Positions 26,600-39,899 of a DNA stretch of 64,000 nt are shown piece after piece; the stretch's first letter is position 1, and each line of letters opens with the position of its first letter. The notes under the pieces were generated by a model, which saw nothing but the letters and a program-made list of their open reading frames with translations, did not search any database and was not told the origin of the DNA. This DNA is from Phascolarctos cinereus (lineage: Eukaryota > Chordata > Mammalia > Diprotodontia > Phascolarctidae), in contig NW_018344160.1 of the NCBI RefSeq assembly GCF_002099425.1, positions 124,001 to 188,000 on the forward strand, in the 5' to 3' direction. A program made the translations under genes and the position numbers.

Positions 26600-27585
26600 A
26601 TCATCCAATTAATATACTTCACAAAGAACTAAGAATAAATACCAATATCAAACATTGCTACATAAAGAAATTTTTAATGAGGCTGTTCTGAAGAGGCTGT
26701 TAAAAACACGAAATTCATGCAAAAGGTTATAACCTCCCAGATGCTAGTGCTCATATGTAGCAAGTAAAATAGTACTATTAGAAAAACAGCATGAATTTTT
26801 ACTATGTATCACTTATTGCAGCCAAGGAACTTACAAAGCAGACGTTGATTTTCCAAGCATCTTCCAAATTCCTTTTTATTTTTTAAAGTTTGAAATTTGG
26901 GGTTCCATCTAAGGTCAATGCAATCTAAAAATTTCTACAACCCAGTAGCAGAAGTAAAATTGAACTCCTAGTCAATCAGGTTTGGAGAAGATAGTTATTA
27001 GACTCTAAATTAAAGGTGATACTCTCGATTGTTCAAAGACCTTTTAGGTTTCTACAGTGTTTCATTCTTAACTCAGTGTCTCCCTATACATTCCTCCCCA
27101 TGAGAGCCACAAATATCTACCTGGTTTAGAAGTGAACTCTGCCTAGTTTGTATGTACCTCAATCCACACATTATAATCAAAATCTGCAAGTACTCACGAT
27201 TATGTTGCATAGCATTAGAAACTGATGAATGTGCAATGATTTTGAAATTCCAAAAACTTCTGGGATTTTTCTTTCATTTTGTTTTTCATTAAATATTTTA
27301 AATGAGAAACTTCAATTTTTTTTCCTTCTATATGACAAAATCTGAATTTAAATGAGTCTTTTAAAAATTAGCTACATTGTGAGATGTTGAAATATAGAAT
27401 AAAAATTACTGGCCTGGGAACTACAAGGACTAGGCATCATTTCAAATATATCCATTAACAAATTTTCTGAGTTTGGGAAATTCACATCAGTATATTCAGA
27501 GGCGTGACCTAGCGATGTTTTTATTTTTTTAATTATAGAAATAATATTGTATTTTCTAATAAATCAGTATTCTATTTTTTTTACT
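26600..27585. other. Gene-free stretch
   Basis: AT-rich background with no recognised gene or repeat. Confidence 0.4.
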
Positions 27586-27589
27586 CCCA

Positions 27590-27960
27590 AATTTAGTGTC
27601 ATTTTTTCTATCTTCATTTTTCTAGACCTCTCTATTACATTTGACATTGTTGACTTTCCTTTCCTACTGGGTACTATTTCTGTCTAGGTAGTAAACAATT
27701 CATTCTGCTGGTTCTGTTAATGCTTTTCCCCATTATCCTAATTGCTCCTTTCTTGTCTCTTTAGTTGACTTCAGTTCCTCATCCTCTCCCTGACTGAAGC
27801 TGTTATTTAAGATGTTGCTTTTCTCTTCTCAATTATTACTCTTCCATTATATGGAAACCTCTTTACTCTCATAGTTTCAGCTCTTATTCATCTCTCTAGG
27901 TGACTCTTAAATCTGTGTCTTTAGATCTGATCCTTCTGGATAGTTCAGATGAGAGATTTT
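27590..27960 (+). repeat. L2 LINE reverse-transcriptase fragment, sense, old
   Basis: The + strand around 27,625 reads DLSITFDIVDF, equivalent to the L2 RT motif DLSAAFDTVD. Downstream, the L2-like order TTTCAGCTCTTATTCATC and GGTGACTCTTAAATCTGTG follows, corresponding to the YADDSQIY area in decayed form. The frame is not open. Confidence 0.55.
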
Positions 27961-27964
27961 CATA

Positions 27965-28845
27965 CTGTATTACCTTAGCGATTGTTTCATTTCTCTATTT
28001 AACTTTTCATGTAACCTCCCTGAGCACAATTTCTTGAGGCCACAAAATGATATCAATGACTGTAACTTTGAAATGTTTTTAAGGCTTTATCAAGAAAAAA
28101 AAATAAAATCAACAACCACAGTCAGCACAAGAGCACAATTACAACAGCAGATTTCACTACTCAGTTTAAAGGTCATCTGTATGTTGAAAAATGCAAGCTT
28201 CAAAGCCCAGAATTTGTGAAACTTTAAATAAAGAATAAATCATTTTGTATGGATTGTTTTTTTTCTGTAGCTCTGGCTCCATTCTTCCATCACTCTGACA
28301 ACTACTAGCAGTAAGCTTCTAGTCACTGTTCTTTGGGAAAAAATCTGAAGGCAGAGTTTATGGAAATATTTCAAAATGTGTCCTTTTCTTACATAAGGAG
28401 AACTCCCAGTATGCAATATATTGTTACACAATGGAAATGACAATATTGTTTAAATTAATTTTTATTAAGTCACAAAATTTAGTTGGAAAATTTTAGTATA
28501 TTCCACTGATTTTCAAGTGGGCCCACATAAAACTCAAAATATTACCATTATTTTTTCAAAATTACAAATTAAACATATAAGTGTATTTTCTTTTTCAAAA
28601 TATTTGCAATATTTTGTTATGGCTGCGGGTCATAGTGGATCAAAGAGTCATTAAGACATAAAGTCTTATATGGAACACCTTCTAGTTATGTTCATGTGCA
28701 GTTCCTTTAACTTCTCAGTGCCACACAGTTAAATCTGTAGGATTATAAATTTACAGACTATAATTTGCCTGCTTAGAGGACGGAGAAAGGAAAAGAATAA
28801 ATATATTTACATTCTTTATTCTGTACAAGGAAATGTGGTAAGATA
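27965..28845. other. Gene-free stretch
   Basis: AT-rich. Short ORFs at 28034-28219 and 28443-28240 show no family similarity I recognise. Confidence 0.4.
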
Positions 28846-28849
28846 GGTA

Positions 28850-28945
28850 CTTTTAGTATCCCTATTTTATCTTTGATAAAACTAAGAAAAAGAAAATTTA
28901 AGTGGCTTGCTATTTATAAACAATTGTATGGCAGTGGTGCTGAGA
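28850..28945 (-). repeat. MIR SINE remnant, antisense
   Basis: A diverged antisense MIR order: TATCCCTATTTTATCTTTGATAA, then AAATTTAAGTGGCTTGC and TGGCAGTGGTGCTGAG. It abuts the 5'-truncated HAL1. Confidence 0.6.
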
Positions 28946-29219
28946 GAATCCTCCTCCCACTTCCAAGGGAGAAAAGAATGCTAGTGGTCATTCACAGATC
29001 AGAGAACAGGCCAGGAAAGGAGTAAACACCTCTCCTTTGATCATACCACCTTGGAAGAACTGAAAATCTAGAGGTCTGTAGAAGTTGGTCCAAAAACAGC
29101 TGCACAAAAACCCTGAAGTTTGGGATAGTACACCCTCTACAGGGGAAGCTGACCCATAATTTAAGAAGGAGTTTGAAAGTCAAGTAATTGGCTGGAAACG
29201 TGAGCAAATAGTAGGAAAA

Positions 29220-30270
29220 AAAAAAGCTCAGACTATTGAATCTTACTTAGGTAACAAAGAAGACCAAAACATGCAACTACAGGAAGACAACAGAGTCAAA
29301 GCACCTACATCCAAAGCCTTCAAGAAAAACATAAATCAGTTTCAGGCAATGGAAGAGATTAAAAATGATTTTGAAAAGCAAGTTAAAGAATTAGGGGAAA
29401 AATTTGGAAAAAAATTAGAGTGATGTAAGAAAATCATGAAAAATGAGTCAACTGTTTTCTCAAGGAGACCCCAAAAATGCAAAAGCAAATAACACCTTAA
29501 AAAATAGACTAACCGAAAGGGCAAAAGAAGTCCAAAAAGCCAATGAGGAGAAATCCCTAAATCCCAGAATTAGCCAAATGAAAAATGAGGTCAAAGAACT
29601 CACTGAAGAAAATAATTCCTTAAAAATTAGAATGAAGCTAAAGAAAGCTGAGGACTCTATGAGAAATCAAGAAATTATAAAACAAAGCCAACAGAATGAA
29701 AAAAAGGGGAACAATGTGAAAAACCTCATTGGAAAAACAACTGACTTGAAAAATAGATACAGGAGAGATCACTTAAAAATTACTGAACTATCTGAAAGCC
29801 ATGATCAAATAAAGAGCCTAGACATCATCTTTCAAGAAATTATCAAGGAAAACTGCCCTGATATTCTAGAATTATAGGGTAAAATAGAAATTGAAAGAAT
29901 CCACCAACCTCCTGAAAGAGATCCCCAAAGGAAAATTCCTATGAATATTGTAGTCAAATTCCAATGTTCCTAGGTGAAGGACAAAATATTGAAAGCAGCC
30001 AAAAAGAATGAATTCAAGCTTTGTGGAAACACTATCAGGATAACACAAGATTAGCAGCTTCTATATTAAAGGACTGGAGGGCTTGGAATATGATATTCCA
30101 GAGGCCAAAGGATTTAGGATTAACACCAAGAATCACCTACCCAGCAAAATTTAGTATTTGCCCCTTCAGAGCAAAAATAGACATTCAATGAAATAGAGAA
30201 CTTTCAAGCATTCTTGATGAAAAGACTGTATAGAAAATTTGACTTTCAAGACAAGACTCAAGAGAAGCAT
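29220..30270 (+). pseudogene. HAL1 ORF1 remnant, best-preserved copy
   Basis: The longest real protein-like frame in the window is 144 codons (29443-29877). It has a coiled-coil stretch rich in K, E, N and L (MKNEVKELTEENNSLKIRMK), then LIGKTTDLKNRYRRDHLKI, ELSESHDQIKSLDIIFQEI and IKENCPDILEL, the start of the RRM-like domain. A stop follows, and the same reading continues briefly (GKIEIERIHQ) before further decay. The FQAFLMK C-terminal block lies near 30,207. The family binds RNA; this copy cannot make a full protein. Upstream frames to about 29,220 carry the acidic N-terminal part. Confidence 0.85.
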
Positions 30271-30389
30271 TAAAAGATAAACAGGAACGAGAAATAATAA
30301 GACTTACCTTACATTAAATATTCATATTCCTACATTGAAAGATGATATTTGTAACTCACGAGACCTTTCTTAGTATTAGGGTAGTTGGA

Positions 30390-30520
30390 TAGAATATATG
30401 TGTGTGTGTGTGTGTATGTACATATACATACATATATACACATATACATAAATACATACATGTAAATGAAATCTGTGTGTGTGTGTGTGTATACATATAC
30501 ATATGTATATATACACACAC
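30390..30520. repeat. TG/TA-rich low-complexity array
   Basis: GTGTGTGT (30,398-30,416), CATA units and a second GTGTGTGT (30,474-30,491) within the HAL1 3'UTR. Tyrosine/threonine/histidine repeat frames here are artefacts. Confidence 0.9.
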
Positions 30521-30589
30521 AACATGACTTATGGAAGTGTTTTGCATGACTACACATGTATAACCTGTATCAAATTGCATTGGCTTCAT

Positions 30590-33500
30590 TTGTGCAAAAC
30601 CTTTTTAACTTAATGTAAGCAAAATAATCTATTTTGCATTCCATAATGTCCTCTATCTCTTGTTTTGTCATAAATTCTTCCATTCTCTGTAGATCTGGCA
30701 TGTAAACTATTCTTTGCTCTTCTGATTTCCTTAAAATTTCACCCTTTATGTCTAAACCATGCATCTATTTTGACTTTATCTTGGTATACAGTGAAAGATG
30801 TTGTTCTATGCCTTGTTTCTGCCATATTGTTTTCCAGTTTTCCAGTCATTTTTGTCAAATAGTGCGTTTTTATCCCAGAAGCTGGAGACTGTGTTTATCA
30901 AACAGTACATTATTATAGTCATTGACTACAGTGCCTTATACAGCAACCCTATTTCACTGATCTACAACTTCATTTCCTATCCAGTAGCAAGCAGTTCTGA
31001 TGATTGCTGCTTTATAATATAATTCAAGATGTGGTATGGCTAGGCCACCTTCACTTCATTTTGTTTTCATAATATTCTGAAACTTTTGTTCTTCTGGATG
31101 AATCTTGCTATCAATTTTTCAAGCTCTAGATATATTTTTGGTAGTTTGGTATGGAACTGAATATGTAAATTAGTTGAGGTAGAATTGTCATTTTTAATAT
31201 ATTAGCTTGGCCTACCCATGAACAATTGATATTTTTCCAATTACTTCAATCTGCCTTTATTTATGTGAAAAGTGGTTTCTACTGTATTCATATAGTTGCT
31301 GGTTTTGTTTTGGCAAGTTGAATTCCAAATATTTTATATTATCTATAGAAACTTTAAATGGAATTTTTCTTTCTATCTCTTGCTGTTTGGATTTGTTAGC
31401 AGTATATAGAAAGGCCGATGATTTATCTTATTGAAAATATTCTAGCTTATCCCCATTACATATAATGCTTGTTGACTTTTGAGATAGATACTAGCTATCA
31501 TTTCAAGGAAAACTCCATTGATTTCCATGCTCTCTAGTGTTTTTAATAAGAATGAGTATTGTTTTTTCCCAAAAGCTTTTTCTTATTCTATTAATTTGAT
31601 ATCAATCTATTCAAATATGAATAGATTATATGGTTTCTGTTAGTTTAATTTGTGATATGGTCAATTATGCTGATAGTTTTTCAAATATTGAACCACCCCT
31701 GATTACTTGCTGTAATCTCTTTGGTAATATTTTGTTTAAAAATTTTGCTTCTGTCTTCATTAGGGCAATTGGTCCACAATTTTCTTTCTTCTCTTCCCAG
31801 CTTAGGGTTCAGCAGCCTATTTTTTTAAAATGATTTGGTAGGATTCATTTTTTGCCTGTTGTTCCAAATACTTTAAAGGTATTGAAATTGTTTATATATA
31901 GAAATAGATATTTAGATAGATATAGATATTGATATAGATATTGATATTTGTTAGAATTCACTTGTGAATCCATTTCCTCCAGATGTTTTCTTTGGGATTT
32001 CATTGAAGGCTTCTTCAATTTTTTTTTTTTTATGAAATGATGTTATTCAAATATTTTATTTCTTCTTCTGCTAATCTGGGCAATTTATATCTTTTTGTTA
32101 TCCCATATCACCTAGAATGTTATATTTATTGGCATACAGTTGGGCAAAATAGCTCTTAATTGTTGTTTTAAGCTCCTCTTCATTGTTTGTACATTTACCA
32201 CTTTCATTTTTGATACTGTTAATTGCTTTCTTTCATCTTTTTAATCAAATTAACTAAAGGTTTATCTATTTTTTTCATAAAACCAGCTCTTAGTTTTATT
32301 AATTAGTTCAATGGTTTTCTTAATTTAAAATGTGTTATTCTTTCCTTTGATTTTTTGAATATCTGGTTTGGTATTTAATTGGCGATTTTTAATTTGTTCT
32401 TTTTCTGGCTTTTTAAGTTGCATGTCCAACTCATTAATCCCTTCTTTCTCTATTTTATTCATGTAAATATTTAGATACATAAAATTTCACCTAAGAAACT
32501 CTTTGGCTGCATCCCATAAGTTTTGGTATGTTGTCTCATTATTGTTATTTTCTTGGATGAAATTATTGATTATTTCTATGACTTTTTTTGATGCACATTC
32601 TTTTGGATTAGATTATTTAATTTCTACTCAATTTTATTCTGTCTTTTCATGGCCAATTATAGCATGTACTTTTTATTGTATCAAGATCTGAAAAGTATGC
32701 ATTTAATATTTCTACCTTTCTGATTGGATTGTGAGGTTTGTATGCCCTAGTACATGGTCAATTTTTGTGTAAGTGCCATTTACAGCTGAGACAAAGTATA
32801 TTCCTGCCCATTAAAATTCAATATTTTACAGAGGTCTACCAAATTAACTTTTATAATACTCTATTCAACTCATTAACATCCTTCTTGTTCATTTTATGTT
32901 TAGATTTATCTAGTTCTGAGAGGGAGAGGTTGGGGTCCCCCACTAATACAGTTTTGTTGTCTATTTCTTTCTGTAACTCACTTAACTTCTCTAAGAATTT
33001 GGATGCTATAACGCTTCGTGCTTGTATGTTCAGTATTGGTATTACTTCATTGACTATGATACCTTTTAGTAAAATGTAGGTTCCTTCTTTATCTCTTTCA
33101 AATGTATCTTTTTTTGCACTTTATCTGAGATCAAAATTGCTACCCTTTTTATTTTACTTCAGCTGACCCATAATATATTCTCCTCCAGCCTTTTACCTTT
33201 CTCTGTGTGTATCTCTCTGCTTCAAATATGTTTCTTGCAAGCAAGATATTATAGCTTTATGATTTTTATTCCATTCTGCTATCCACTTCCCTTTTATCAG
33301 AAAGTTCATCCCATTCAAATTCCCAGATATGATTACTGTGTCTTTCTCTCTGTCCTATATTCACACACCCCAATTCACATTTTTCTCTTCCCTTTCAACC
33401 TTTTCCTCCTCATCATTGTTTTGACTCTGACCACTGCCTCCCTTAAACTCCTCTCTCTTCAGTTGGCCCCCTCCATTTGATTTTCCCTTTTTCCTTCTAC

Positions 33501-35730
33501 CTCTCTCTAGAGTGTGATATGTTTCTATAACCAAATGAACGTGCATTTTTTTCCCCTTTTTGAGCCAAATCCAGTAAGACTAAGGTTCAAACAACGTTCA
33601 CTCCCCCCCCCTTTTTCCCTCTAATGTAATAGGTCTTTGTGTTTCTTCTTGTTAGGTAATTTACCCTATTCTGACTCCCCATTTCCTCTTTTCCCAATAC
33701 AATCACTTTCCAATACTTAATTAGATTTTTTAACATCACATCAAAGTCAACTTGTACCCACATCCTCTGTCTATGAATACCCCTTCCAAATGCCACAATA
33801 AAGATATAGTTTTCAAGAGTTACATTTATCATCTTCCTGAATAAGGGTGTAAATAGTTGAATTTTATTGAATGATCTTTTTTTTTCTTTCCTGTTTACAT
33901 TCTTATGCTTCTCTTGAATATTGTCTTTGAAGATTGTTTTTTTTCCGTTCAGTTTGTTTTTTTTTCAATCAAGAATGCTTGAAAATTCCCCATATCACTG
34001 AATGTCTATCTTTCCCCTGAAAGATCATGTTCAAATTGGCTAGATAGTTTATTCTTTTCCATAACCTAATCTTCTTTGCTTTATGGAATATCATTTTCCA
34101 GGCACTTTAATTCTTTAATGTAGAAACTGCTAATTCTTACATAATCCTAACAGTGGTTCCATGATATTTAAATTGTTTCTTTCTTGCTGCTTGCAGTATT
34201 CTCTCCCTTACCTGATAATTCTGCAATTTTTCTATGATATTCCTTGAGTCTTTATTTGGGGATCTATTTCAGGAGGTGATCAGTGGATTCTTTCAATGAC
34301 TATTTTACCCTTTGGTTCTAGGACTTAAAGGCAGTTTTCCTTAATAATTTCCTGAAAGCTGCTATCCAGGCTCTTTGATTGATGATGACTTTTAGGTAGA
34401 CCAGTAACTATTAAATTATCTCTCCTGGATCTATTTTCCAGGTTAGTTGGTTTTCCAATGAGGTATTTTATATTTTCTTCTATTTTTTTTCATTTTTTTG
34501 ATTTTGTTTGACTGATTCTTGATGTCTCATAAAGTCATTAGCTCCCACTTGCTCATTCTAGTTTTCATCGAATTGTTTTCATCAGTTAGCTTGTGTACCA
34601 CCTTTTCCATTTGTCAAGTTCTACTTTATCAGGAATTGTTTGGAACTGTCAAAATTTTGTCCTTAAATTTCCAAGCTGTTGGCTCTTTCTTGCATGTCTC
34701 TTATTTTTTTCCCCAATTTTTCTTCTACTTTTCTTATTTCACTTTTAAATTCTTCTTATTTTTCTCTTCCTAGAAGGCTTTTTTTTTTTTTAGCTTGAGA
34801 CCAGTTTGTATTCCTCTTTGTGTTTTCAGCTATCGGTATATTGACAGTGTTGACCTCTTCTGTGCTTGTGTTTTGATCTTCCCTGTCCCTATAGAATCAG
34901 TTTATGGTCAGTGTTCACTTTTGCTATTTGCTAATTTTTTGGCTTATTTTGTGGCTTTTAAAGTTGAGCTCTCCTGCTGGAGCACAGGGGGCATTGTCCT
35001 AAGCTTCTTGTTCTGAGGTCCAGGGGCCTTGTCGTTGATTTTGTGTTCTGGGGATGCAGGTGTTGACAGCTAGAGTCTGTAGGCATCTGGCAGCTTACCT
35101 GGTGCTAAGCTGAGGTCCTAGTGGTGGTGTCTAGTGCTAGGTGGTGTGCTGAGGCTAGGTGGGTTTTTTCTGCATTTCCACCGTGTTGTACTGGAGCACA
35201 TAGAGGCCTGCTGTTGGAGGATGGCTGCCCAACTGGTGCTCAAAGCTCAGGAAAGGCCAGGAGATGGAAGGTGCCTACTCACCTAGTGATGTGTTAAAAG
35301 ACAAGGAGGTCCCCCTATTAAAAGTCTCCTGACTGCGTGGGGCTGCATAAGAGCGTGTGGTGGTTTTCTGAACTGGAATATGCTGGTTCTCTTGGTGGTG
35401 CTATGTCATGAGGCGGTCCTGGTGTTGGCCTTTGCTGAACACTCCACTGCTCTGGGGTTCAGGTCCTCCTCTGGTTTGTTAAGATTCAGCCAGCTGCAGG
35501 CTTGCTGGTATTGCTCCTATCCTGGATTGTGCTACCCTTTTGCCTGAGTGATATAGACCTTATTTGCTGATTCTCTAAGTCTCCTGAATCAAAAGAGTGT
35601 TCCAGCCCATCTTTCTATGGCTCTGCTATTCCAGGTTCTGTTTAGGGGTGCTGTTTTATGGGTGTTCAGGGATGAGAATGTGAGAGGGACAGATGTCTGC
35701 TTCTTACTCAGCCTCCTGGCTCCCAGAAGG
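30590..35730 (-). mobile_element. L1 element, antisense, lacking the 3' end, heavily decayed
   Basis: On the minus strand: 5'UTR (about 35,730-34,860, edge GGCTCCCAGAAG), ORF1 (about 34,850-33,870), a purine-rich inter-ORF part (33,600-33,330) and ORF2 (about 33,320 down to 30,590). ORF2 landmarks are the endonuclease TKIDHVLG region near 32,750, the SDH region near 32,690, the QVGF block near 31,690 and the final HGLDIKGEIL stretch at 30,764-30,570. The last ~1.15 kb of L1, including the cysteine motif and tail, is absent. Almost no open frame survives, so it is older or less constrained than the 8.4-15 kb copy. A GATATA run lies at 31,900-31,945. Confidence 0.88.
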
Positions 35731-35734
35731 TCCT

Positions 35735-37638
35735 CAGTTAACTTTTTGTTAACTGTCAGATTGCATTGAGAATTTCACTTTGTTCCAACATTAAACCCAA
35801 GGTTTAAGACTGGCCTTGTCATCTGTCTATAACACCTTCATTATTACTTAATAATAAGAGATTCACCTTCAGCTGTAGAGATAAAGCAATGTGATTAAGA
35901 GGGAAAAACTTTGAGGAATCTAGCTAATATACTGATAACAATATCTTAATAATAGCTGATATTCCTGATGTCTGTTCTTACCTAGTCATGGCTTAATTGC
36001 ACTTCTGCATTTTGTAAGTGAGTTTTTCTATAAATTCAAAATCCTCCAAAATACCAAGAAGAATTTCCTAAAGCAGAGGGCACATGGAGAACTGACATGA
36101 ACAGTTTTTACTTTGGAAATTGCTGAGAATACCTCTTTTTTCCACTTTGTCCATTAGCAGAAAGAGGGATGAAATATGGTCTGAAAGGACAAAGCACAAT
36201 TATAACAATTCAGCAAAGCAAAAACAACAGAAAACAATGATATGGGATGCATTGTAGTGAATTTAAGAAGGCAGGACTGATTGGTTAATCCTCTTGTTCC
36301 CAGCTACTAACTGAAAAAAATAAAAGAACTGCAACTTTCAATAATGCTCCATCTGAGCATCTGAACAAAGAAAAAATGTGCATTTCTTGAGACCAGAAAA
36401 ATAACAAAACATTTCCAATTATTTGCAAGCAATAAAAGTGAGAAAGATTTATTCCCTCCCACCACATAATGGGTTAAATGATTTTAGTCTTGGTGCACCC
36501 ATGTTGTAGATTGTAAGTTGTTAGACAGGATTGCCCTTCCTTCCAAACAAAATTTTAAAAAATGAAATAAAATCAGTTTTTCCTAGCCATATAGTCATTT
36601 ATGATCTTGGCTGAAATGATACCTACAACATTTGCCTATTGTAAGACCCTTCAGAAGTCCTTTGGCCTCTATGTGCTTCAAACAATTTATTAACACTTGC
36701 CAATTTATAGTCACATTATGTTCTTTGATGGAAATTCCACATTGCTAGTTCCTTGCAAGGAGAATGAATCCACAGATTCTTTCTATCTTTGTTCTATGAG
36801 CCAGTTTACACAGCATATGTACACTGAAACAATTAACTGTGTAAAACATTTCAACTCAGTTGCAACCACTGGCAAAAACAAACGAAAAAAAGAAGCTAAA
36901 ATACTGAATGAGAAAAGACCTACAGAGTTTAATTTTGCAATTTTTCATGATATACAGCTTTGGTAGATATCAACAGGATTTGTTAATATTATCCTCATAT
37001 AATTTATATATTTTTCATATATTGGAGAAAGTGAGTTGGATGCCAACTGAAATGAATAATCTCAGAGAGGTTAGTCTAATAGAATATGGGTTCATATAAT
37101 TTAGTACCTCCCTGTAAGTATTCCTGATAAATACATACACATGCTACATATCGGAAAATGCGTGACTCATTAACTTCAGTATAAATCCACTTGAGTATAT
37201 CAGTAAAGGTGGCAGAGTTGGGTTTTCAATAGGACAATAGTAGCAGTCATGGCGGACTTTGGGCTCTTTTATTAGGCCAGTTCTTGCCCTTAAAAATCTG
37301 CAGTACCCTGTCTACTGTCTTAAATTCTCAGTCTCATCGCTATCTTTGGTATTTGCAAAAAGTATTTCCAGCTTTCTCAGCCTGCCAAGTGTGCCTTACT
37401 CTTGAGACAGGCTTAGATTTATCAGTACTGTCACTTACACATTTCTTTACCTTTGCAAAATAGTTTGCATTTTAAAGGAAGCTTTGAAAACTAATTGTAA
37501 TGTAATAATTTCCATTACATATCTATAATGATTGGGTGCTTGTCACTTAAGAAAACATATATAGGTACAGAGAGGGAGAGTTTTTACCATCAAAGATTTT
37601 CCACCTGCCAAAGTCAGAACAAGCAAAATTGAAGACAA

Positions 37639-37669
<31 letters not shown>

Positions 37670-38250
37670 TATGTATATATATGTATATATATACATATAT
37701 ATATATACACATTGATTCTGCATTTTATTGAATGTCAACAAACCTACAGAATCTGTATCATTTATTTTTAAGTGTCATTCTTCTGTTATTCATTAACTTT
37801 TATTATGAAATATGATTTGTTGAAAGTGCTATAGAGTCATTATTGTTTTATTTTACCACAAAGTTAAGTCAGAAGACAGTATAATCAGTATTCCATTGAA
37901 GATTTCAATGTTGGGATATTTGTTCAACCTCCCCACCCCCTACTTTCCCCCCAAAAAAGAAAAGTTTAGACCATGAAGAAACAGCCCAGAGATGCACAAA
38001 GTTGCAAATATCCTTTAAATATATAACTAATAGCAATCGAGTGACAAAATTAGGTAAGAATCCACTCTTCTGTTGAAGTACAACTATGAAAGTCCACAAA
38101 TAACTTAGCTAAAAATACCATTTTTCTTTTCAAATTTAAATAAAGCTTAGGCTTTTAGAGGTACATATTGTTTTCTGGTGAAGTAGGGAGAAAGAAAGCT
38201 TTCCAAGAGAATATTGTTATCAAACATTTGCTCAAGAAAGCTCAAGCATC
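35735..38250. other. Gene-free stretch
   Basis: AT-rich and apparently repeat-poor except for the TA array at 37,640-37,708. A frame at 36697-36966 (89 codons) has no recognisable domain and no splice or Kozak support. Confidence 0.4.
37640..37708. repeat. (TA)n microsatellite
   Basis: TA dinucleotides interrupted by CATA and GTATA. The long TA alternation could extrude under supercoiling. Confidence 0.95.
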
Positions 38251-38254
38251 ACTG

Positions 38255-38405
38255 ATATGAACCCTCTCTGAATCCCCTTTCCCACAACTGCTAATGCCTT
38301 CCCTTCCCAGCTACTTTATATTTAACTACTCTTGTTTATTTATATTTATTCTCTTTATGTTTCCATATGTATTCATTTTCCCATTAAAATGTAAGGATTG
38401 TTTGA
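38255..38405 (+). repeat. L2 LINE 3'-end fragment, sense
   Basis: The L2 tail order is recognisable: CTCTGAATCCCCTTTCCCACA, TGCTAATGCCTTCCCTTCC, TATTTAACTACTCTTGTTTA and ATTTTCCCATTAAAATGTAAG. It lacks the final TAATAAA-like repeat. Confidence 0.6.
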
Positions 38406-38409
38406 TACC

Positions 38410-39890
38410 AACTGTATGTGAATGGCTTGTAGTCTGGATAACACAAACCTGACAGAAAAGACTACATAGCCCAGATATAGCGAGAAGTAAAAGTGCAGGA
38501 GCCCCATTAAAATAATTTATATTTGACCTGCAGCATTATCTGATCTTGCTACTTTTTCTGAAGTTTAAGTAACACTTTTACAGGTAGAAGTTTTTCCACC
38601 CCTGAGTTCAATAATTATACAAATAAATTTGACAGAAGTTGCCTTTCACTCCTATTATCACTCAAATTCTCCTCCTTTAATGAAAATGAAGATGTTTCTA
38701 ATTTAATTTAAGTTGTTTGGGGGTATTGAATGACTTCACATTCAAGCCAAAATAACAAAATCTCACACACTTGCACTGATCTTTTACTGACCTCTTGCTC
38801 TGATTATATAAATTTTTTATAAAAAGATAAAGTAAGGGCTAGATTTGGGCCCAAATATGAAAGTATAAAACATCCTTATCTCTGTTTGGATTCAGATAAT
38901 TTGGTTTTCTAACCATGCAATATCAAATCCACCTCATATCTAGACTCAGGAATAGCCAAGTGGGTAACATTCCTTTTCAAAGGAACATAATGGGGAAACT
39001 GATCCAGGAGGATCCCATGTTAAACTGAGGCTGAAATTGTCCTCTCAGCTTTTCCTGATGCTGACTTCCCACCAGGATCACCTTCTCTGAGTAGCTTGTG
39101 GAATTTCTCTTAGATGGCAGATTCTTGATTATCGATGGATTATTATGATCCATTGGAAAACTCAAAACACCATGAGCTTTTACCTCCAACAGCAAGTTTA
39201 CTAATCACAGCTTAAGAAAACTTTTTCTAGTATTTACATCTCCAATTTGAATTTGTTCTGGTGTAAAAAGCCAATCATTAGAGATAATTTCTATATATTT
39301 GCAAATTCTCAGCAAGACAAAACCCAACCAAGCATTTTAGCAAGTTTACATATTAAAATAACAACCAACAATAGCCAAATTATTTTAGTGGTAGCCAAAT
39401 TATAAAAAGTTGCTTGACATCAGTGATACAAACAGCTCACCAATTTGAAACTTGAAACAAACCCATTAGCAACCAAATGACTTCAGTTCTGTTAAAAGCA
39501 TTTCCAAATTACACAGTTAAGACTACAAATTTGAAAGAGCTTGCTTACCCAAGTTGAGAGACTATCTTCCTTACCTTGAGCAGGATGTGCTGAACCTGGC
39601 AAAGTTTGCCTCAGGGCCCAAGGCCATTGCCAGTGGACCCATGCTATGGAGGTCAAATTGAGAGGTGAGAGTGGGAGTGTGAAACTCTCTTTTCCTATGA
39701 GGATTAACAAGTACCCTCTTGACTAAGGGAAGGAAGTGGGAGAAGGGAGTGCCCAGGGTATTAAGGAGATGTTTCAAAACTCCTTAATGATCAATCACAA
39801 AACTTCCAGAATCTGCTGAGATGTTTTTAGTTGTTCTAAATTTTCCCTGTAAGCTCCAAGAAGGAGCATTCAGGGGTGTAGTAAGAAGGA
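38410..39890. other. Gene-free stretch
   Basis: No recognised gene or repeat. The part after about 39,500 is slightly GC-richer and may be internal sequence of the possible ERV remnant that follows, but I see no retroviral protein motif in it. Confidence 0.35.
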
Positions 39891-39899
39891 AGTAAGTAA

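Larger units (their letters stand above)
28981..30590 (+). mobile_element. HAL1 element, sense, 5'- and 3'-truncated
   Basis: Begins inside the 5'UTR (reverse complement of the 25.1-kb region of the antisense HAL1: CAGGCCAGGAAAGGAG, CTCCTTTGATCATACCACC), runs through ORF1 and part of the 3'UTR, and stops near 30,590 at the segment equivalent to 23,140-23,160 of the other copy. There it joins an antisense L1 directly. The HAL1 tail is missing. Confidence 0.85.
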
